Source of the DNA: Aedes albopictus
Taxonomy: Eukaryota > Arthropoda > Insecta > Diptera > Culicidae
NCBI RefSeq assembly: GCF_035046485.1
Contig: NC_085137.1
Coordinates: 254,594,733-254,658,732 of the forward strand
Length of the DNA: 64,000 nucleotides
Direction of reading: 5' to 3'
Positions 11,071 to 23,689 of the stretch are shown here, piece by piece. Numbering within the stretch: the stretch's first letter is position 1; each line of letters begins with the position of its first letter. A model generated the notes under the pieces. That model saw only the letters and a list, made by a program, of their open reading frames with translations, ran no database searches and had not been told where the DNA came from. The position numbers and the translations under genes are program-made.

Positions 11071-12400
11071 TGATAAATAAATCACGATGTTGCTGCGATT
11101 ATGTTTCGTTTTAAATGCGATGTTGAACAAATAAATGTATAATTATGTGTAATGTATGGACACGGTAACATGTCGATAATTACAGGTGAGATACGTAATT
11201 GTAAACTTGAGAAATCAGATATTCTACATGTAAAGACTTCGTAATCATCTTTGTCATCAATCATTCATTTTTTTCTTTAGATCTATAAGTAGGATGCGCA
11301 AAACTATCAGTCAGAATTATTACCATTTAACGATGATGAGGCTGGGGAGAATAATTGCGACGAATTGCTAAGTCGCTGTCAGTTATCCTCATCTCAATGC
11401 ACAAACGTAATAAAAGAAAGATCTGCAGTGAAGTCTCCTTTATGTGGTGCTTATATGGTCTATTTTATAAGAGAGACAGAAAATTACAAAAAATATTACG
11501 GAGAATCCAAAAACGGTGATAGGGATGTACCATTCAGTTATAGAAATTCGGACAATAAAGAATTCACTGTCTAAGTAGCACGCTATCACGGGAAGGGTGT
11601 ACCATATCTCAGGTTCACGAGTAACATTATAATGAGACGGTGGTCAACTCTAGTTCCAAGAATCAACACAAATTTGGAAACAAGATCTCGTAAAAAAACT
11701 AACAAACGATCAAGCAACGCTAGGTAAGACGTCATTACCTCCGTCGTATATCGCCATATGGGAACGGTAGAAAACTCCATTCATTGACAAACAGTGGATA
11801 TTCTCACCGTTCCTGAGCGGCTTCACCCATTCATTAACGCAATGTTTACCGATTGCTTCTACGCTATTCCCATGTATTTGTCAAGATTTGTTGCTAAATC
11901 ATCGTCCCAGTCCAGCACCCGGACACGATCTTACGAAGCAGAGGATCCAGCCAGTCGTTCGGCATTTAGTTTTGTCTTTCGATTTGATGTTGGTAGACGC
12001 TTTGGAGATCCAGTTTCAGATCGTGCAATAGTATATCAAGTGGATTGCGTTAAATTACATAAGACGTAGTATGGCGTAAGTTGTCAAGCATAGGATTAAG
12101 CTTGCAGAACTTGCAGAACAAAGCATATGCTTTGAGAAGCATAAATATATTTCCAAATTTGAATCACTCTGACTATCATAATCAATTGCAATACTTTAGG
12201 CAGTACAAAATTAATCCAATTATGAAATTGTAAGATTTCACTAAATATACATTCTTAGCCACGGTGGATAGGCCTGTTCCCAATTTTGGTATTTCATTCA
12301 ATAACGAAATCATCTTCCAACGACTCTTCAAAGAGTACATTGTACATATTCCTTAAAAGGCAAGTCTATACGACCACCAATTCACATTTATCAATCGTTA
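11071..12400. other. upstream region of the P450 gene, no gene seen
   Basis: Frames at 11365-11574, 11586-11780 and 11794-12069 read loosely as pieces of protein interrupted by stops. They could be a decayed coding relic, but no family was recognised. Enhancers of the P450 gene could lie here, though none can be pointed to. Confidence 0.3.
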
Positions 12401-12408
12401 TCAACAGA

Positions 12409-12445
12409 TATAAACCATAGTGTGCCAGCCATATCAACGCTCAGT
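12409..12445 (+). promoter_or_regulatory. TATA box and arthropod initiator of the P450 gene
   Basis: TATAAA is at 12409-12414 and TCAGTC, the arthropod initiator consensus, at 12441-12446. The spacing of about 32-34 bp is that of a focused core promoter. It predicts a 5' leader of about 36 nt before the ATG at 12479. No other good TATA/initiator pair was noticed close by. Confidence 0.6.
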
Positions 12446-12478
12446 CAAGTGTTCGACGCAAACCAAACCGCAGCAAAC

Positions 12479-14147
12479 ATGGAGGTGAATCTGCTATTAT
12501 TACTCATCGTAGTAGCCGTACTGGGATGGATTTATCGCCTCGTGAAGAAGCACTATGACTACTTCCATGATAAACCGATACCTTCGATGGCCAACGTTCC
12601 GATCTTCGGGAGCACCGGTCCACTTATGATGAAAAAATGCTCCTTCAACGATTTCATCGAAGCGGTTTACAACAAATACCCTAGTTCAAAGTAAGTTAGA
12701 ATCAAGCATGTTATTTAAACTATTACTAATTACGTAACCTTCTTTTAGGGTATTTGGACTGTTCGACATGACGACGAAAATGTTCGTCCTACGAGACCCG
12801 GAATTGATCAAGAAGATTACCGTTAAAGACTTCGAGTACTTTGTCGACCGACGGCCCCTGTTCGGAGACAACAAAGAGGATGACAACAACGAAGACATAC
12901 TGTTCAACAAAACCTTGGTAGGCATGGTCGATCAAAGGTGGCGAGATATGAGAGCCATCCTAAGCCCGGCCTTTACCGGAAGCAAAATGCGCGCCATGTT
13001 TGAGCTGATCGAAGAGTACAGTGCGCGGATGGTGCCGATTTTGAAGGAACAATCCAGCAAAACCGGCTATGTGGATTATGAAATGAAGGACTTTTTCTCA
13101 AGAGTGGCGAATGATATCATAGCCACTTGTGCATTTGGGCTGCAGGTGGAATCACTAAAAAGCCGTGATAATGAGTTCTACACAATGGGAAAGCAAATGA
13201 TGAACTTCAACAGATTGATTGTGCTATTAAGAGTGATGGGATTGAGATTCTTCCCTAGTTTGATGATTAAGATGGGTGTTGACATTGTAGACAGAGAACA
13301 GAATCAATACTTCTCGAAGATTATAAAGGAAGCAGTGCGAACTAGAGAGTCCCATGGTATTGTTCGGCCTGATATGATCCACTTGCTGATGCAAGCAAGA
13401 AAAGGTACCCTGAAGCACCAGCAAGAAACCACGGAAGCGACTGCAGGATTTGCTACAGTTGAAGAATCTGCTGTTGGCAAGACCGCCATCACTAAAACAA
13501 TGACGGAGCCGGAGTTTATTGCGCAATGTTTGATATTCTTCCTAGCCGGGTTCGACACCGTTTCTACGGGAATGGTATTCACGGCGTACGAGTTGGCAAT
13601 GAATCCGGACATCCAACAAAAACTGTACGAGGAAATTGCTGAAACCAACAAACAGCTAGCAGGAAAGCCTTTGACCTACGACACCTTGCAAAAGATGAAG
13701 TACTTGGATATGGTCGTGTCGGAATCTCTCAGAATGTGGCCGGTAGCAGCATTCGATAGGAAATGCGGCCGCGATTACGTCTTGGACGACGGAGCAGGAT
13801 TGAAGTTCACCATCGATGCGGGATCGTGCATCTGGGTGCCAGTGTTTGGAATCCACCGCGATCCGAAATACTATCCAAACCCGGAGAAATTCGACCCGGA
13901 GCGCTTCAGCGATGAAAACCGAGACAAAATCAACATGACGATGTACATGCCGTTTGGTAGCGGACCGAGGAATTGCATTGGATCTAGGTTCGCGCTGATG
14001 GAGATTAAGGCGATCATGTACTCGTTGCTGTTGAACTTCAGCATTGAGCGAAACGAGAAAACGAAGGTCCCCTTGCAGCTGGTTAAAGGGTTTACCGGCC
14101 TGGCAGTAGAAAATGGCCTACAGCTTAGATTTAGGCTGAGGAAGTAA
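12479..14147 (+). CDS. CYP9J-like: cytochrome P450, CYP9 family (CYP9J-like)
   Basis: Heme monooxygenase of the insect clan 3, expected on the endoplasmic reticulum and typically oxidising xenobiotics such as insecticides and plant compounds. The exons are 12479-12690 and 12749-14147, with a 58-bp GTAAGT...TTTTAG intron, giving 536 residues, the usual length. An N-terminal hydrophobic anchor (about residues 4-19) is followed by basic residues. Visible motifs are the I-helix oxygen-binding AGFDT (337-341), the K-helix ESLR (396-399), PERF (454-457) and the heme loop FGSGPRNCIG (473-482) with Cys480 as iron ligand. All are intact, so the gene looks functional. The ATG was chosen because it follows AAAC, starts the membrane anchor and lies 36 nt after the initiator. 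CYP9J is the large mosquito subfamily. That placement is from general resemblance, not an alignment. No second P450 is visible in the window. Confidence 0.95.
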
Positions 14148-14270
14148 AACTTGTATTCATATCTATACGCATAATACATGCATCTATATACATACTACAA
14201 TAATATGTAGATGTCATTATGTAGGTAATTTAGTTGTTTCTTTTTTTATGTATCACATAATCCATAACTA

Positions 14271-15045
14271 CCCAGGTAACAATTTGATGCTGTACAAACG
14301 TTTCTCCAACTATTTTAAATCAGCCTTCATTTGAACAAAAGCTGAGCACAACAGGTACAATCCTTTATTCAGCTACTAAACATCTAATTTTGGTGATTTT
14401 ATTCAACCTTTGGCTGATTTGAGGTTCATTGTAAGGCTGATTTACGGCCTAATATACGCTTAATCAGTAATCAATTAAATTTATCAATTGTGTAAAAATA
14501 AAATAAAACCACTTTCGTGAGCTTATTTTTAACAATAGGTACGTCTATTTCCAGAAGAGTTGTTTAGTAATGTATAAATTAACCTGTGGAAAAGTGGGAA
14601 TTGAATTCAGAGCTCCTGATGTATAGTCATTCACATTAGCACCAACGCCACACACAATTGTATATATATGCTCGAAAACTAGAGCAATACTTGTTGAGTC
14701 TGAATAGTCAAGAACATAAGTTAAACTAAGTCTATATTGAGGCTGAAGAAGCGATGTGAACTTCACGAAAACATGCTTGGGTCAGCTGTCAAAAATTATT
14801 TGATTAAAGATTGAACAACAGATGAATTATTCTGCATGTGGGTGTATGTTTCAAAGCTGGTTACCCAGATGAATAATATTCTATTCAACTTGATATTTAG
14901 CCATTTATGTATTGCTGATTAAAGAGGTTGAACAAGCCATACTTCAGATCAATATTCAGCTGTTACTGTGTTCAGCCATTGACACCAATAACCAGCTATT
15001 GCTCAGGTAATACTCTCACTGTTCAGCGGTTCAATGTTACTTGGG
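14271..15045. mobile_element. CCCAAGTAAC-ended transposon 3' of the P450
   Basis: The ends CCCAGGTAAC and GTTACTTGGG are inverse complements with one mismatch, and TA flanks both sides. The same termini bound the 272-bp elements at 18501 and 57574. The nearest AATAAA signals downstream of the P450 stop (14497-14507) lie inside this element. The interior repeats TTCAGC-type motifs and has no coding frame. Confidence 0.55.
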
Positions 15046-16201
15046 TATTTATTACAAATCATTTGGATTACACTCGAAGGTTGCAGGATGCAAACGAAGT
15101 AGATAAACCTACGTTTTCATGTGCAACCCGAATCAATCCTCAAGTTAAAAGAAATATGTCGACTTTTTCAGCTGTCTGGGCCTAGTAAAGTATATAGGGT
15201 TTGAAAATTTTGAGGTGTTTGAGCATAACTGGGTTGAAGCCACATGATATTTTATCGAATTACTATTTCAACCTTATACCATTCCAGTTTTGTGTATTCA
15301 GTCTCATGTGTGTAAGCCTTTCGTATATGACCCACGCTTTAGATTGACTTTTGAGTATTTTATTTAAAAAATCAACACACATTAGAGAATGTAACTCATT
15401 CAAATACATGGATATCATACACACCATTATATTTCCTCTATGTTCACTCTTTTCCTCTACACTACTTTATTCTTCTTTTCACAATTTTCGTTTTCAACCA
15501 CTTGACTGTTAGAAAACAACTGAACTGCAACAGTATCATTAAGGCTGTATTTATACTTCGTAGTACCTAAAAGTAGACTTTTCCAGAATATGCCAGAAGC
15601 ATAACTACCAAAATGATTGAAAGTTCTGGAATATTCCAAAGTATTAGCATATAGAGTGAATGTTCTAGAATGTTCTAAACATTGTTGGAATGTTCTCGAA
15701 TGACTGTTTCGAAAAAACATTCGACTACCTATGTGTTTTACATATGACAAATATCTAGCCAAACAAGCCCAACATTGGCCAACTCTTAACGAAACATGTC
15801 GTTTTATACTAAACAAAACCCAACAAACATTTTTGCAGTACAACAGTGGAACAAACAACTCTTAAGCAAACTTTTGTTTAAGAAACTGTTATTCTGTTAC
15901 TTGGGAATACTTCCGGCACTGGTAGGTATTTGTTATTACTTATATTTATTTTTTACATGAATTTTGTTACCTTCTGCCAATGAGCCATTTTACGATTTTC
16001 ACGGGTTAGGACGCCACCTCCTGTCAAATTGTCATTCATAAGATCGGCTCGTGAAATGGACTACTGGTTGTTTTTTTATGAAATATTTGACCCTGTGTAC
16101 TAGCGGCTTAAGCAAACATTTCATAAGGGCTTAACTGCTTTTGGACACGTCAGCTTGTTTCAAAGTTGAAGATCGTATTTCGTATTTCTTAAGGTCCCAT
16201 C
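15046..16201. other. AT-rich unassigned, one solitary transposon end
   Basis: CTGTTACTTGGG at about 15893-15904 resembles the right terminus of the CCCAAGTAAC family without a partner. At 15590-15720 the motif GAATGTTCTAGAA recurs in slightly changed forms. No gene was recognised. Confidence 0.35.
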
Positions 16202-16319
16202 AGACATGACAAATATTTGGTCAAACAAGCCCAACAAATGATCAACACAACGTGAATCATAGCAGCCTTGGATGAATGTCGGACTGCAATGGCAAATATT
16301 TGGCATAATAACAAACAGT
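16202..16319. mobile_element. short MITE, copy 1
   Basis: Inverted ends ATGACAAATATTTGG and CAAATATTTGGCAT frame about 118 bp that recur at 36026-36141 inside the Tc1-like element. A fragment (ACAAATATC...AAACAAGCCCAAC) is also seen near 15745. The exact borders are uncertain. Confidence 0.5.
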
Positions 16320-16677
16320 GTAATGGCACCTTTACGTAATTCACAGACACTGCTAGACAGAGAAATTGCTCCTCTTTCCGATAGTTGCGGTGAATTGCAT
16401 GGGAGCAACGAAATACGATCCACAGCAATGGAAGAATGTTTTGTTTCAAAATTCTGCTATTCCTTTTCGAATGTTGATGTCCAAATAGTGGATAATTCTG
16501 ATATAAAACTGTTAATTTCAGCTCATGAGAAAAGTTATGTCATAAGTTAAGCCATAAAAGTGTGTCATTTTTTTGTGTAGAAAACAATAGTTTTCTGTGA
16601 CGCTTTTTTTAAGCAAAAACATCGAATTTATATGTAAATCCTTAATGTGATAAAGTAAAGAAAAACTTGTGCAATTA

Positions 16678-17620
16678 CAGTGTATCAAACAATTGTCCGT
16701 ACAGCAATTTTTTGGTCTAAATAATTTTTCATTTAAATGATTATAACTTTTTTATACATCAGTCAAAGACGCTGAAGTTTTGACCAATTATAACCCATAT
16801 ATTAAAGCTCCATTGATAAAATTTTGAGCGAGATCGAATAAGTTTTCTGAAAATTATAGAACTTTTAGTAAAACTTATAAAATTTTTGAACACATTTTTA
16901 AAACATTATATCTCAATATGTACTTGATGAAACTTTTTCAATATTTTTCGTGTTACAGCTTATACCTAAGGCTTTCATATGCAGCTTCGTTTAAGGTTTT
17001 ATATTCACTACAAAAAATATGAAAAAACTGTATATGTTCAGAGTGTCATTTGGAAATTTGTCATATATTGATCAATAAAAGTGCCAAGTGTTTTCAACTT
17101 TTTTAAACTATCTTAATGATATATTTTTATTCAGGACCTACTAAACTACGTATGAAGAGTAGGTCCTATGGAATTTTCGTCCAGTTAATGCACTTTTATT
17201 GGTGGAAAACGTTTTGCAGATTATATGTGCAAAATATGGTAAATTTTAAAACATCGTCAACTACATACGCACATTTTTTATATTTTTTGTAGTGAATATA
17301 AAACTCCAAACATGGCTGCCTATGAAAGCCTTGGGTTTAAGATGTAACACAAAAAAAATGAAAAAAATTCATCGAGTACATATTGAGATATAATGTTTTA
17401 AAAATGTGTTCAAAAATCTTATAAGTTTTACTAAAAGTTCTATAACTTTCAGAAAACTTATTCGATCTTGCTCTAAATTTTACCAATGGAGCTTTAATAT
17501 ATGATTCATGATTGGTCAAAATTTCAGCGTTTTTTATTGACGCATAAAAAAGTTATTAACACTTGAATGAAAGAATATGTTGACAAAAAATTGCTGTACG
17601 GACAATTGTTTGATACACTG
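16678..17620. mobile_element. palindromic TA-flanked transposon, copy 2
   Basis: Same family as 7268-8341, with the same 18-bp ends and TA at 16676-16677 and 17621-17622. It lacks the 193-bp MITE and shows the empty site. The 943 bp form a near-complete inverted repeat around a centre near 17130, so a transcript through it would be largely double-stranded. Confidence 0.85.
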
Positions 17621-17927
17621 TATGATTCACAACAAAAAACAATAAAAAAAATCATTAGTTTCAGAGGTATAAGTTGAAAGTTATAGTGCTTTGGTTCCGG
17701 GTGCCGTTTGGCCGAACGCCATTTGGCCGAATGCCATTTGCCGACTAATCCCTGAATGGAAAAAAACGATCAAATCCACGATCAAATCTGACTATACATG
17801 TCAATGGTTGCTCCTCCGTGATTGATCTGAGCTGGTACCAATTGCACTGAGATCCAAATGAATAAGGGCTGGGACACTCCACTTATTCTCAAAGTGCAAT
17901 TCAAACAGCTCATACATTCTTGATCAA

Positions 17928-18046
17928 TAACGGCGCCGGCCACGTCCTTATAGTCAGTTGGGAAGGCAAAGGAATGTTAGAGTGTGCTGGTTGTTGCTAC
18001 TAAAGACCGAGAGCACCTCTGCATCCCCACAACCAGCATGGACTGG
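17928..18046 (-). repeat. inverted partial relative of the GCTCAT repeat
   Basis: On the minus strand GGGATGCAGAGGTGC, CTAACATTCCTTTGCC and ATAAGGACGTGGCCGGCGCC line up with the copies at 884 and 6770. It is shorter and more diverged and has no hexamer tract. Confidence 0.45.
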
Positions 18047-18194
18047 GATATTTGTTAGACGGAAAGGATGGGAGATCTGGGAGTCACCTTTGGGTCGGTG
18101 ATGCGATCCATGAATAGGGGTTATTTTATAGTATTCGTGATAGAATGTGTGGTGAATAAGGTGAATAAGGTCAAGCGGCACATAACTTGCATAA

Positions 18195-18452
18195 CTTGCA
18201 GGCGTTATATATACACTGTGCTGTAAGTGGAAGTTGGAAGGGAGAGAAATTACTTTTTTCTAATTCGTTTCTGGTTCTAGCGATAGCTGTGAACATATGA
18301 ATAAACATGAGTTGTATATGTAGATAAGAGAGAGAGCGAGAGAAAATGGATAGAAAGATACAAAGTAGGATAAAAGGGACGGGCCAGGGATTGAACCCAT
18401 GACCTTCTGCATATGAATCAGAAGCGGTAGCCACTAGACCACCAAGCCAGTC
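18195..18452 (-). mobile_element. tRNA-derived SINE, family D
   Basis: Minus-strand A box TGGTCTAGTGGCTACCGC and B box GGTTCAATCCC sit 30-35 bp apart in a head that closely resembles a tRNA. A pyrimidine-rich body follows. A true tRNA gene is unlikely because no clear 3' acceptor stem or terminator follows the T arm and a long non-tRNA body does. Confidence 0.65.
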
Positions 18453-18500
18453 GGAAAAAAATGCCTATGATTAAAATAAGGAAATATTTCTGATGATCTT

Positions 18501-18772
18501 CCCAAGTAACCACGGTGCTGAAGCATTATTGCATGCAGATATACGGTGTACTTAGAGCAATCATTACTTTACATGCAAACTTAAAGTTGATTTAAAGTGG
18601 GAATGGGCAATTATGCGACTGCTTCAAGATTATACCAGTATAATCCTAATTTGATTCTATAATTGCCCACTTCCACTTTAAATCAACCTTAAGTTTGCAT
18701 GTAAAGTAATGATTGCACTAAATACACCGTATATCTGCATGCAATAAGGCTTCAGCACTGTGATTACTTGGG
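18501..18772. mobile_element. 272-bp palindromic MITE, copy 1
   Basis: The ends CCCAAGTAACCACGG and GATTACTTGGG lie within an inverted repeat covering nearly the whole element. The dinucleotide TT flanks both sides. The copy at 57574-57845 has exactly the same length and opposite orientation, and is flanked by AC. The termini match the element at 14271-15045. Confidence 0.7.
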
Positions 18773-20036
18773 TTATCGACAGCTAGAATGTCAATAAACT
18801 TACTCTGAATTCTATTGAGCATGATTCGATCAAAAGGCATTCGGCCAAACGACCCATTCTGCCAGATGGCATTCGGCCAAACGGCATTCGTCGAAATGAC
18901 CAGACACCGCTGCGGTGGGAGACCGAACAAGATCACGCAGTTGAAACCAATCCACGTTTCAAATGATGTTATAAAAGTAGAATATTTTTAGTTAAGTATT
19001 CATTCGACTTCAAACAGTTCATTTCTAGGGGTTCTCAACATTATACAATCCCAACTAGAGAATATGATATTGCTTTGGTGAATGAATATATACCTATCTT
19101 AGCCTTAGAATGATAAATTTTTCAAACAGTCTAGTAAAATGATATACGCATGAAATGTTAGTGATTGTTGAAAACATATTACCTATGTTTAAAATAACCT
19201 ATGAAAATGAGAACAAACATGAACGATATCGACCTGGGTATCGTTAATTTTAATGTCAGGGCTCTAGTAAGTTGTAGATGAAAACAATGATGAAACTGAG
19301 ATGGACAGCCGCTTCGTTATCAAATGTCCCAGAATTATTTTCCCAAGGATTAGCGTGGGAATGGTCAGTGCGTCAAAACGTATATCTGTGACGCGCAATT
19401 GAACAAACGGACAATCAATACTCACACATAGTAGTGAAAATGGAGGCGGAGTACTGAGGGCAAGGTCGTTATCGCAAAATTCAGCTCGATTCCTACATTG
19501 TTGGCGGGAGGGGTAATAAAGATACGGTACGCAATCCAGATAGCTATACGTTTCTGTTAGTAAATTTTCAATTGCGGAAAAGTTTCAAGCACATTGTAGG
19601 ATGATTGGTGGGCGGTTATACTTTACCTCCATCAAGTACTCCATCATTAGGCTTTGCTAGAGAACAGACGAAAGATAACAAGTATTTAACGGAATGGTCA
19701 CATGATGGTGGAGCAAGTGGGCAGTTTGAAGATAGCGTCAATTATTTTGTCCCTCTTCGATTGTTTATCAGTTATTGGCAGTTTTTTAACATACGATTAG
19801 AAATAAAAGCTTGAAGCATTCCATTTTGGAAGTTTTTAAACATGACATAAATACTATCCAATTTATAAAAATAATAAAATGGAACGAGCTCACCAGTTTA
19901 CATTCATCCTCCGGAGAGCATACGACTGGACAAAAAAGTGCAGGCGGAAAATCTGTTTTACAAATTCCATAAGCCATAAGCGAATGTAATAAAAATACCG
20001 CTAAGCAATGTGTTCGTTTTAATTGGGGCACATATT
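18773..20036. other. unassigned, no gene seen
   Basis: Motifs such as GCATTCGGCCAAACG (18838-18890, also near 17705-17745) suggest a small dispersed repeat. The frame at 19605-19814 has no recognised domain and no supporting signals. Confidence 0.35.
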
Positions 20037-20603
20037 CACGCAGAAAAAACTATGTTAAAATCAAAAATATTTGAGGTAAATTCAAATAAATTGTCAATTT
20101 GTTCAGGCCACAAAAATAAAACAGTTTGGAGCAAATGCAATCCATGTTTGAGACAAAAATGCATCTTCTGACAGATTATGTTAGAAATAAATGTAAATAT
20201 TTTTGTTTTTGGGGCAGGTCGGCCCTACGGAAATATTTGTTTTTCCATTAAACTTATAAAGTAATTTCCTTCGCATGAAACCCCCCGGTTGTACTTTCAA
20301 TGCCAACATCATGTTTACATCTATTAGATAACATACGCTCCCGAAAACAACGGGATTTCGTGGAGACTTTCGGTGAACCTTGCCTTTTTTGTAGGGGGAA
20401 ATCTTGTTTGATGTTCCAGCTGGAACTTGTGAGTTTCGTTTATGTTCTCGACGGCGGAACGGGGGACTCCTCAATAGGTATTGTCGAAATAAATGTGTAA
20501 TTGAGCTAGTTTTAAAAATTAAAATTTTAGTTTAAAACATTTGATCAGTTTACCGAATAAACATGAATATTTTTGTTTCAAACGAACGGAATTTGTCTCC
20601 GTG
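20037..20603 (+). repeat. CACGCAGAAAAA repeat, copy 1
   Basis: It runs from CACGCAGAAAAA to GTCTCCGTG and matches 55787-56379 on the same strand and 51648-52238 inverted. This copy is the most diverged. Short terminal complementarity (CACGSAGA at both ends) suggests a DNA element, but no target duplication was clear. Confidence 0.6.
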
Positions 20604-20786
20604 TTCATATTTGCACGTAGAATTCAGCACAAATAGTCCGGTTGAAATACCCGGGGGACACCAGCGTAACCTTCCCTTGTAAGAATGCTAACATAGCCGC
20701 AGTGATAAGTTACCCTGCAAAAAATAATACTATGATTAATTTAGATACGAGTTTAACTAGATATTGTTCAGAACATTTGAGTGATA

Positions 20787-21000
20787 GGGTAGCAGGCCAC
20801 TTGGGTAGTGGCCGGTATTTTGGGCACTCTTTGCTATAACTCAGTCAATTCCAAACCAATTGACTTGAAATTTTGTACACCATTAGATACTATACGTATC
20901 TCGTCGCGTTCCAAACATTGTGCCAATTGGTTCAAAATTGCCTGGGTTAAAGCAGAAAAGTGCCCAAAATAGGAGCCCTGCCGAGATGGTTCCACTTCCC
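20787..21000. mobile_element. 214-bp TA MITE
   Basis: TA flanks both sides (20785-20786 and 21001-21002). Subterminal inverted repeats of about 45 bp share TATTTTGGGCAC and AACCAATTG. There is no coding content. Confidence 0.65.
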
Positions 21001-21551
21001 TACCACTGACTTCTCTTAATAACACTAGGAATTACTTTTACGAATACCTAAGGAATTCAGTTACACAAATTTTGCCATAAATTGTTGGCTTTGTCTAGTA
21101 TCTATTGTACAAGTATACGAGTAAAACTGTCCATTATTTCACTAGAAAACTATGTTTTTCCATATGGACATTCAAATTCGATTTTTTTAGAAGTATCTTT
21201 GCTGTTACGTCATTTTGACTTTTCCAGAATATGCTACTAGTATTTATACAACCATCCACATGGAAATTCCTTCAAATATTTAAAGTATAGTTTCATCAGA
21301 AACTATCATCCAAATTTCTCTAAAAATCCAAAATCTTCCAATTTTTTCAAATGATTTCAACATAATTTTCCGAAAAATATAACAAAAATCATTAGGAACT
21401 TCGGCACCAGTTTTCCAAGATTCTTTTGCCGAGTTCCTATAAAAAATCCTGAAGAAGAAAATACCAATAAGAATCACCCGAATTTCACAACAAAAATGCT
21501 TAAAACTCTTTTTTTTTTGTGTTTACTGATTTCATCTATTTTATGTGAGCC

Positions 21552-21732
21552 ATTTTCTAAGCCTGAATCTAGAATTGTGAGAAGATTTAAAAAAAAAAAA
21601 CTTTAAGTGTTATATTTTCGGAAGTACGCCTTTGTTGATGTATATAAATCAACAAAGGCGGTCTTCTTGAAAATATAACACTTAAGGTTTTTTAAAAATC
21701 TTCTCACAACTCTAGATTCAGGCTCAGAAAAT
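21552..21732. repeat. near-perfect hairpin repeat
   Basis: Arms of about 80 bp pair almost completely (ATTTTCTAAGCCTGAATCTA against its complement at 21712-21732), closing on a loop near TTGATGTATATAAATCAA. It is probably a foldback MITE. The flanks share only AGC. Confidence 0.6.
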
Positions 21733-23689
21733 AGCTATCCTAGAAACAACAAGCACTGAATTAAAGCCTGAAACACATAGCGTCTGTTTCGTTGAGGTTT
21801 GCGTTTTTTTTGCAGTTTTCCCATGGAAAATCTGTCAAACAACATGCAATGTGTGTAGGAAACACGGTAAAGAAAGAAAGAATTTTCTGAATTTAACACC
21901 ATTTTATTACGTTTCAACATCTTTGTTTAGGCATTTACACAAACGAAACAGTTTAATATCCGTGAATAGGTGGATAGAATGACACTTCAATCGATAAAAT
22001 GGCATTCTAAAGAACCCAATTACAGGTGTTTCATTGATCATTTCATCTTCCAATTGACATTCAAATTGATCAAAGTAGGTCAAAGTAATCCAAAATTGCA
22101 AAGTGGGAAGAAGAAAAGTAGTTCGAAACGTTCCAGTTTACTTGGATCAATGTCGTTTTTAAAAACATGTTTTCCCTAGATTCTATCAATATCTAGATTT
22201 ATTCCACTTACCACACAATTGCTTATTCGGTATCAATTTCAAACATCAACAGCTCAGCACAACGTGACTGCGTAAAGTACAAACCGCGACAGGGCGATAG
22301 TTTGAATAACGGCTGATCACAGCAAAACAAAAAAAAAACGGAAAACTACGACACTGCATCATACTTAGCTATAAAAGATTGACGAAACATGATAGTACCA
22401 GCGACATTTATTAGAACCAGACGCAGTCGCGCAGCTTTCTCAAACAAAAACATAGGAGATATGGGCTGTGGATGGCCCGTAATGAAATGACTTCCAGGGA
22501 TTTCTACAACCGCTGTTGTCGCGGATGCTATGAATTGTAATTATACAGAACTGATTATCACGACCGTTGAGGTTTGAGTCAACTGAAAGTAATTGAACCG
22601 TTTGATTGAGAGATTACATAAGTCCATTTGTAGATCAAGAGGACATTTTTTCCGTACATCACTTTTGTGAATATTGCTGAATACATTCAATAACAAAACT
22701 CCATATAATATTGACTGATTCCACACAATGCAACTCAAATGAGTATGAAAAACCATTGCAAGTTTGGAATTTAAAATGATCAAATTATTGATACAAATGA
22801 TGCACGGTTTATGTGGCCAACGTTCAGATATTCAAATGGTTTGTTTCAGAATGAGACGTGATATTTTAAGGAATGTTTACATTCACCAAAATGAGTCACA
22901 TAAAAACAACTCACTCATGACTCATCCACCGAACGGAGGGAAGTGATGAATGATCAAAAGAGCTTGAACGTTGAAGTAAATCAAAGAATACAAAATGAAC
23001 AGTTTTTTGATTGTTTTTAAGCAGAAGTGAATTCCAAATCTCAACATTTCGTTCTTTCTTTAGTTTTCAATGTTTTGTCATATTGACCTTATTACTTTTG
23101 AATAACTTTCTCCTAAACCACAATGAATCGATTGAACCTCTAGATGATCCATCATAGCTTAACGTACCCTAGGGATCACTTGCAACGCCACATCTGCAAC
23201 CTTGCTAGAGAGCCATAAAACAATCATTAGTCTCTAAAATACCTGGGTAAATACTAGGATCGTGCCTAAATGCTTGCAAAACAAGTGTGCATGTTGTAAA
23301 ATTGCGACTCAACTTTCCGCTTGGTATTGTGAGTGAATCCCATGTGAATTCCAACGGAGAGGAAAACTTGCCTATTGCTGCCAAGACGTGGACACATTAT
23401 ATGCCAATCATTAAATGTGACAACCGCTTAAGCACGACGACAAGTTGCGCTGTGATTTTAGTTTGGTTCTTTATCTTCGGTTTATTACGTACCGCTTTAA
23501 GTTTCTCCGCCGTCTACATCTTTGGATTGTTTTACTATTATTCTTATTTATTTATGTAATTATTACAGCTTTGGAAGGGTTTTGAATGTCAAGATAAACT
23601 ATTGTGGAGTATTGAGTTTCAGACTAACACTAGAATGAAGTACTCAGAATATTTCAAACGAATTTATTATGACAATACTTGAACGACTT
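21733..23689. other. unassigned; lone TATA motif
   Basis: TATAAAAG at 22369-22376 is followed by a GC-richer stretch (22400-22500), as in a core promoter. No initiator or downstream gene could be identified. Frames such as 23287-23559 have no recognised domain. Confidence 0.25.

Noticed and set aside
11365..12069. Consecutive open frames suggesting an old coding or viral relic
   Set aside because: No viral or cellular family could be recognised and the frames are broken, so no claim is made.
12422..12478. N-terminal extension of the P450 from a GTG codon
   Set aside because: It would precede the membrane anchor, has no ATG, and covers the predicted transcription start. The ATG at 12479 gives the normal P450 length.
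18361..18452. Possible true tRNA gene on the minus strand
   Set aside because: Good A and B boxes, but the cloverleaf is not closed by a clear acceptor stem and a SINE-like body follows.
22369..22500. Orphan TATA promoter
   Set aside because: A TATA-like octamer alone in AT-rich DNA is weak evidence and no gene follows.
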